NCBI GenBank assembly: GCA_014238195.1
Contig: JABABO010000073.1
Location: 1-7,391, forward strand
DNA length: 7,391 nt
DNA from: Kordiimonadaceae bacterium
Lineage (GTDB): Bacteria > Pseudomonadota > Alphaproteobacteria > Sphingomonadales > Kordiimonadaceae
Direction of reading: 5' to 3'
Made by a program: the position numbers and the translations under genes. Each line of letters opens with the position of its first letter. Positions within the stretch are counted from its first letter, which is position 1. A model generated the notes under the pieces. That model worked only from the letters and a program-made list of their open reading frames with translations, was not told the origin of the DNA and did not search any database. Positions 4,674 to 7,391 of this stretch are shown in pieces.

Positions 4674-6512
4674 TCATATTTGTCGCACGGCGCCTTTGTC
4701 AGCGGATGTTGTCATGGCGGCGTAGGCCTTCAACGCCTTTGTCACCTTACGTTTACGTACCTCAGCTGGTTGCCAAGCTGCATCGCCTTTGGCGTTCATG
4801 GCTGCGCGGCGAGCGTCGAGTTCAGCGTTAGAAATATCAAGATTAATTGTGCGCTCAGGAATATCAATGATGATTGTATCGCCTTCTTCAATCAACGCAA
4901 TAGCCCCACCTTCTGCCGCTTCAGGACTGGCGTGTCCGATTGAAAGGCCACTGGTACCCCCACTGAAACGACCATCGGTTAACAAGGCGCATTCTTTGCC
5001 CAGCCCCATAGATTTCAGGTAGCTGGTAGGATACAGCATTTCCTGCATTCCAGGGCCGCCGCGTGGGCCTTCATAGCGGATTACCACAACATCACCTGCA
5101 ACAACTTTACCGTCCAAGATAGCCTCAACCGCGCTGTCTTGGCTTTCAAACACGCGGGCGCGTCCAGTAAACGCCCAAATACTTTCATCCACACCCGCCG
5201 TTTTTACAATGCAGCCATTTTCAGCGATATTGCCAAACAAAACCGCAAGGCCGCCTTCACGGCTGTAAGCGTTCTGAGTGCTACGGATACAGCCAGCTAC
5301 GCGGTCCGTATCCAGTGCATCATAGCGTTTGTTTTGACTAAAAGCCACTTGCGTTGGAATACGCCCAGGAGCTGCTTTGAAAAACTGATGCACATCTGGG
5401 TCATCGGTTAGCGTTATGTCAAAGTTATCAATCGCTTCACCAATGGTTTTGCTGTGTACTGTGCTACAGTCACGGTTTAATAATCCACCACGGTCCAGCT
5501 CCCCAAGGATTGAAAAAATACCACCTGCCCTGTGCACATCCTGTATGTGATAGTCCTGTGTCGCGGGGGCGACTTTACACAAATTCGGCACGCGGCGAGA
5601 AAGCTTATCCATATCCGCCATTGTGAAATCAACTTCAGCTTCTTGCGCCGCTGCCAGCAAATGCAATACAGTGTTGGTAGACCCACCCATGGCAATATCC
5701 AGCGCCATAGCATTTTCAAAAGCTGCTTTTGTTGCGATTGAGCGTGGCAGAACGCTGTCGTCCCCGTCATCGTAATAACGTTTGGTAATCTGGGTGACAA
5801 TCCGCGCGGCGGTTAAAAATAATTCCTTACGGTCCGCGTGTGTGGCAAGCGTGGTGCCATTACCAGGTAAGCTAAGACCCAAGGCTTCGGTCAAACAATT
5901 CATGCTGTTAGCGGTAAACATACCGCTACAGGATCCACACGTGGGGCAGGCAGAGCGTTCAATTTCCGCCACTTCTTCGTCTGATACCTGCGGATTTGCA
6001 GCCTCAACCATTGCATCAACAAGGTCCAGCTTACGGGTACCGCCTTCATAATCCATCTCCCCCGCTTCCATAGGACCGCCAGAAACAAACACAGCTGGAA
6101 TATTCAACCGCATCGCGGCCATCAACATGCCTGGGGTGATTTTATCGCAGTTGGAAATACAAATCAGAGCATCAGCGCAGTGGGCATTGGCCATATATTC
6201 AACACTGTCAGCAATAATTTCACGACTGGGTAAACTATACAACATACCGTCATGGCCCATAGCGATGCCATCATCGACCGCAATAGTGTTAAATTCTTTC
6301 GCAATGCCGCCTGCTGCTTCGATTTCCCGCGCGACAAGCTGGCCTAGGTCCTTTAAATGCACATGGCCTGGCACAAACTGTGTAAAACTATTCGAAACTG
6401 CTATAATCGGCTTTTGAAAATCGCCGTCTTTCATACCCGTTGCGCGCCACAGGGCCCGCGCACCTGCCATATTACGGCCATGGGTGGATGTTTTTGAACG
6501 ATACTCAGGCAT
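4674..6512 (-). CDS. ilvD: Dihydroxy-acid dehydratase
   Basis: IlvD dehydrates 2,3-dihydroxy-isovalerate and 2,3-dihydroxy-3-methylvalerate to the 2-keto acids that lead to valine, leucine and isoleucine. It is cytoplasmic and needs an iron-sulfur cluster and a divalent metal. The 612-residue product aligns along its whole length with the 616-residue E. coli enzyme: THGRNMAGARALWRATGM at the front, D81 in AVDDGIA, C122-D123-K124 in CISNCDK, CPTCGSC at 189-195 and GRFSGGTSGLSIGH toward the end. I chose the ATG at 6512 because it gives MPEYRS, exactly reproduces E. coli residue numbering at these sites, and has GGAG 9 nt upstream. An in-frame ATG at 6560 adds 16 unconserved residues without a ribosome site. 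The gene is divergent from the agmatinase gene. No leader peptide rich in branched-chain codons is visible, so classic attenuation is not supported. Confidence 0.98.
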   Translation of the reverse strand: MPEYRSKTSTHGRNMAGARALWRATGMKDGDFQKPIIAVSNSFTQFVPGHVHLKDLGQLVAREIEAAGGIAKEFNTIAVDDGIAMGHDGMLYSLPSREIIADSVEYMANAHCADALICISNCDKITPGMLMAAMRLNIPAVFVSGGPMEAGEMDYEGGTRKLDLVDAMVEAANPQVSDEEVAEIERSACPTCGSCSGMFTANSMNCLTEALGLSLPGNGTTLATHADRKELFLTAARIVTQITKRYYDDGDDSVLPRSIATKAAFENAMALDIAMGGSTNTVLHLLAAAQEAEVDFTMADMDKLSRRVPNLCKVAPATQDYHIQDVHRAGGIFSILGELDRGGLLNRDCSTVHSKTIGEAIDNFDITLTDDPDVHQFFKAAPGRIPTQVAFSQNKRYDALDTDRVAGCIRSTQNAYSREGGLAVLFGNIAENGCIVKTAGVDESIWAFTGRARVFESQDSAVEAILDGKVVAGDVVVIRYEGPRGGPGMQEMLYPTSYLKSMGLGKECALLTDGRFSGGTSGLSIGHASPEAAEGGAIALIEEGDTIIIDIPERTINLDISNAELDARRAAMNAKGDAAWQPAEVRKRKVTKALKAYAAMTTSADKGAVRQI

Positions 6513-6558
6513 GATAGGGGGCTCCGTCACATTTTTCTGTGGCTTACAGATTACTTGC

Positions 6559-6567
6559 ATTATATCA
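6559..6567 (-). promoter_or_regulatory. Candidate extended -10 promoter for ilvD
   Basis: The minus strand reads TGATATAAT, an extended -10 (TGnTATAAT), 46 nt before the ilvD ATG. No good -35 box accompanies it. A 5-2-5 palindrome ATATC-AC-GATAT (6562-6573) overlaps it and could be a regulator site. This competes with the upstream candidate at 6583-6611. Confidence 0.4.
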
Positions 6568-6582
6568 CGATATTTGAAGGAG

Positions 6583-6611
6583 ACTATAAGCAGTTCACAC
6601 CATATTGTCGA
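6583..6611 (-). promoter_or_regulatory. Second candidate promoter for ilvD
   Basis: On the minus strand TCGACA (6611-6606) and TATAGT (6588-6583) are separated by 17 nt. The predicted start near 6576 gives a leader of about 64 nt. It has both boxes, unlike the extended -10 candidate closer to the gene; either or both may be used. Confidence 0.4.
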
Positions 6612-6673
6612 GTTATATACGAAAAGGTTTTATACTAATCGTGCAATTTTATTTCATCATAAATGAGCAAATC

Positions 6674-6703
6674 TTGACATTATACATATGCTTTGTACTG
6701 ATA
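6674..6703 (+). promoter_or_regulatory. Candidate promoter for the agmatinase gene
   Basis: A consensus -35 TTGACA (6674-6679) is followed after 18 nt by a weak -10 CTGATA (6698-6703). Transcription would start near 6710 and leave a short leader with the ribosome site AGAGG (6721-6725). An alternative is TTGTAC (6693-6698) with perfect TATAAT (6714-6719), but the 15-nt spacing is short and the leader would almost lack a ribosome site. Confidence 0.45.
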
Positions 6704-6730
6704 GGGTCTTAGGTATAATTAGAGGCGTTT

Positions 6731-7391
6731 ATGACCGATCATGACAAAATATCACAGGCGGATCAAAGCTTAAAAGAAATGCTGGGTGATGAACCCTATT
6801 ACGGCGTCGTCAGTTTTCTACGCGCTAAGATTAGCGACACACCTATGGGGGCTGATTTTTGCGTCATGGGTATCCCCTATGACCTTGGCACGACGGGCAG
6901 GCCAGGTGCACGTTTTGGCCCCCGTGCCGTGCGCGAACAATCACTAACACTGGCAGAATTTGAAGGGGAGCTCTGGCCGTGGGATTATAAAATCACTGAC
7001 TGCTATGATGTGCGCGACATTGGCGATATATCTGGTTTTACGGCCTATCCTGATCGCTTAAGTCCGCTCGTCGAAGCAGCTGCCAGTAAAATCATTGATG
7101 CGGGTGCACGGTTATTGTCTATCGGCGGTGATCATTTTATTAGTCTGCCACTATTGCGGGCGCACGCAAAAAAATATGGCCCACTTTCGCTAATTCATTT
7201 TGATGCCCATTCTGATACATGGGTAGACGACGACCTAAATCACGGCACAATGTTTTATCATGGCATAAAGGAAGGGCTGATTAACCCCGAAACATCGATC
7301 CAAATAGGGATGCGCACCCCAAACCCTGACACCCATGGTATAGAAATCATTGATGCCAATGAACTCGCAAATCTAAGCCCGCAGCAGACCG
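6731..7391 (+). CDS. speB: Agmatinase / ureohydrolase-family enzyme (N-terminal 220 residues, cut by window edge)
   Basis: Agmatinase hydrolyses agmatine to putrescine and urea in polyamine synthesis and uses two manganese ions. The visible 220 residues carry the ureohydrolase metal motifs: H135 in IGGDHF, and D158, H160 and D162 in FDAHSD, followed by HGTMF at 171-175. Around these, LPLLRAHAKKYG, KEGLINPE and IQIGMRT closely follow E. coli SpeB. The remaining metal-binding aspartates, expected in a later SFDID-like motif, lie past the right edge. The ATG at 6731 has AGAGG 5 nt upstream; an in-frame ATG at codon 17 is less likely. The N-terminus is about 13 residues longer than that of E. coli. 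The gene is transcribed away from ilvD. Family membership is secure; agmatine as the substrate is inferred, since guanidinobutyrase and related enzymes share these motifs. Confidence 0.9.
   Translation, partial: MTDHDKISQADQSLKEMLGDEPYYGVVSFLRAKISDTPMGADFCVMGIPYDLGTTGRPGARFGPRAVREQSLTLAEFEGELWPWDYKITDCYDVRDIGDISGFTAYPDRLSPLVEAAASKIIDAGARLLSIGGDHFISLPLLRAHAKKYGPLSLIHFDAHSDTWVDDDLNHGTMFYHGIKEGLINPETSIQIGMRTPNPDTHGIEIIDANELANLSPQQT

Noticed and set aside
5477..5800. Minus-strand open frame of 107 codons inside ilvD
   Set aside because: It is an out-of-frame shadow within a fully conserved gene on the same strand.
6513..6560. ATG at 6560 as the ilvD start
   Set aside because: No ribosome site precedes it, it overlaps a candidate -10 box, and residue numbering matches E. 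coli only from 6512.

Overview
The window looks like a stretch of ordinary chromosome from an alphaproteobacterium. The evidence is the tig-clpP-clpX chaperone/protease cluster with close family matches, a trigger factor with a lysine/alanine-rich tail, a Leu tRNA with an encoded CCA end, and moderately AT-rich spacers. I cannot place it to order or genus from sequence alone. There are no phage, transposon, CRISPR or toxin-antitoxin genes. Nearly everything is core housekeeping, and the unusual material lies in the spacers.

Layout, left to right: clpX (minus strand, cut by the left edge, start near 713); a 184-nt spacer with a terminator-like hairpin and a perfect palindrome; clpP (minus, 898-1515); a 361-nt spacer holding a candidate heat-shock-type clpP promoter, an intrinsic terminator for tig and two tandem copies of a 49-bp hairpin repeat; tig (minus, 1877-3376); tRNA-Leu(UAG) (minus, 3467-3551) with a good candidate promoter upstream; an unrecognised six-helix membrane protein (minus, 3818-4597); ilvD (minus, 4674-6512); a divergent promoter region; and the start of an agmatinase gene (plus, 6731 to the right edge).

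Functional links: trigger factor meets nascent chains at the ribosome exit tunnel, and ClpX unfolds substrates and feeds them to the ClpP peptidase, so the left half is a protein quality-control cluster. The three genes are in the classic order, but the spacers suggest separate transcription: tig and clpP are separated by a good intrinsic terminator, and clpP and clpX by a weaker one. IlvD (branched-chain amino acid synthesis) and the agmatinase (putrescine formation) are metabolic neighbours transcribed divergently, with no obvious pathway link.

I found no convincing new multi-gene system. The signals most worth checking are the paired hairpin repeats downstream of tig, which show a compensatory base-pair change, the palindrome upstream of clpX, and a leader/trailer helix that would extend the tRNA-Leu precursor.
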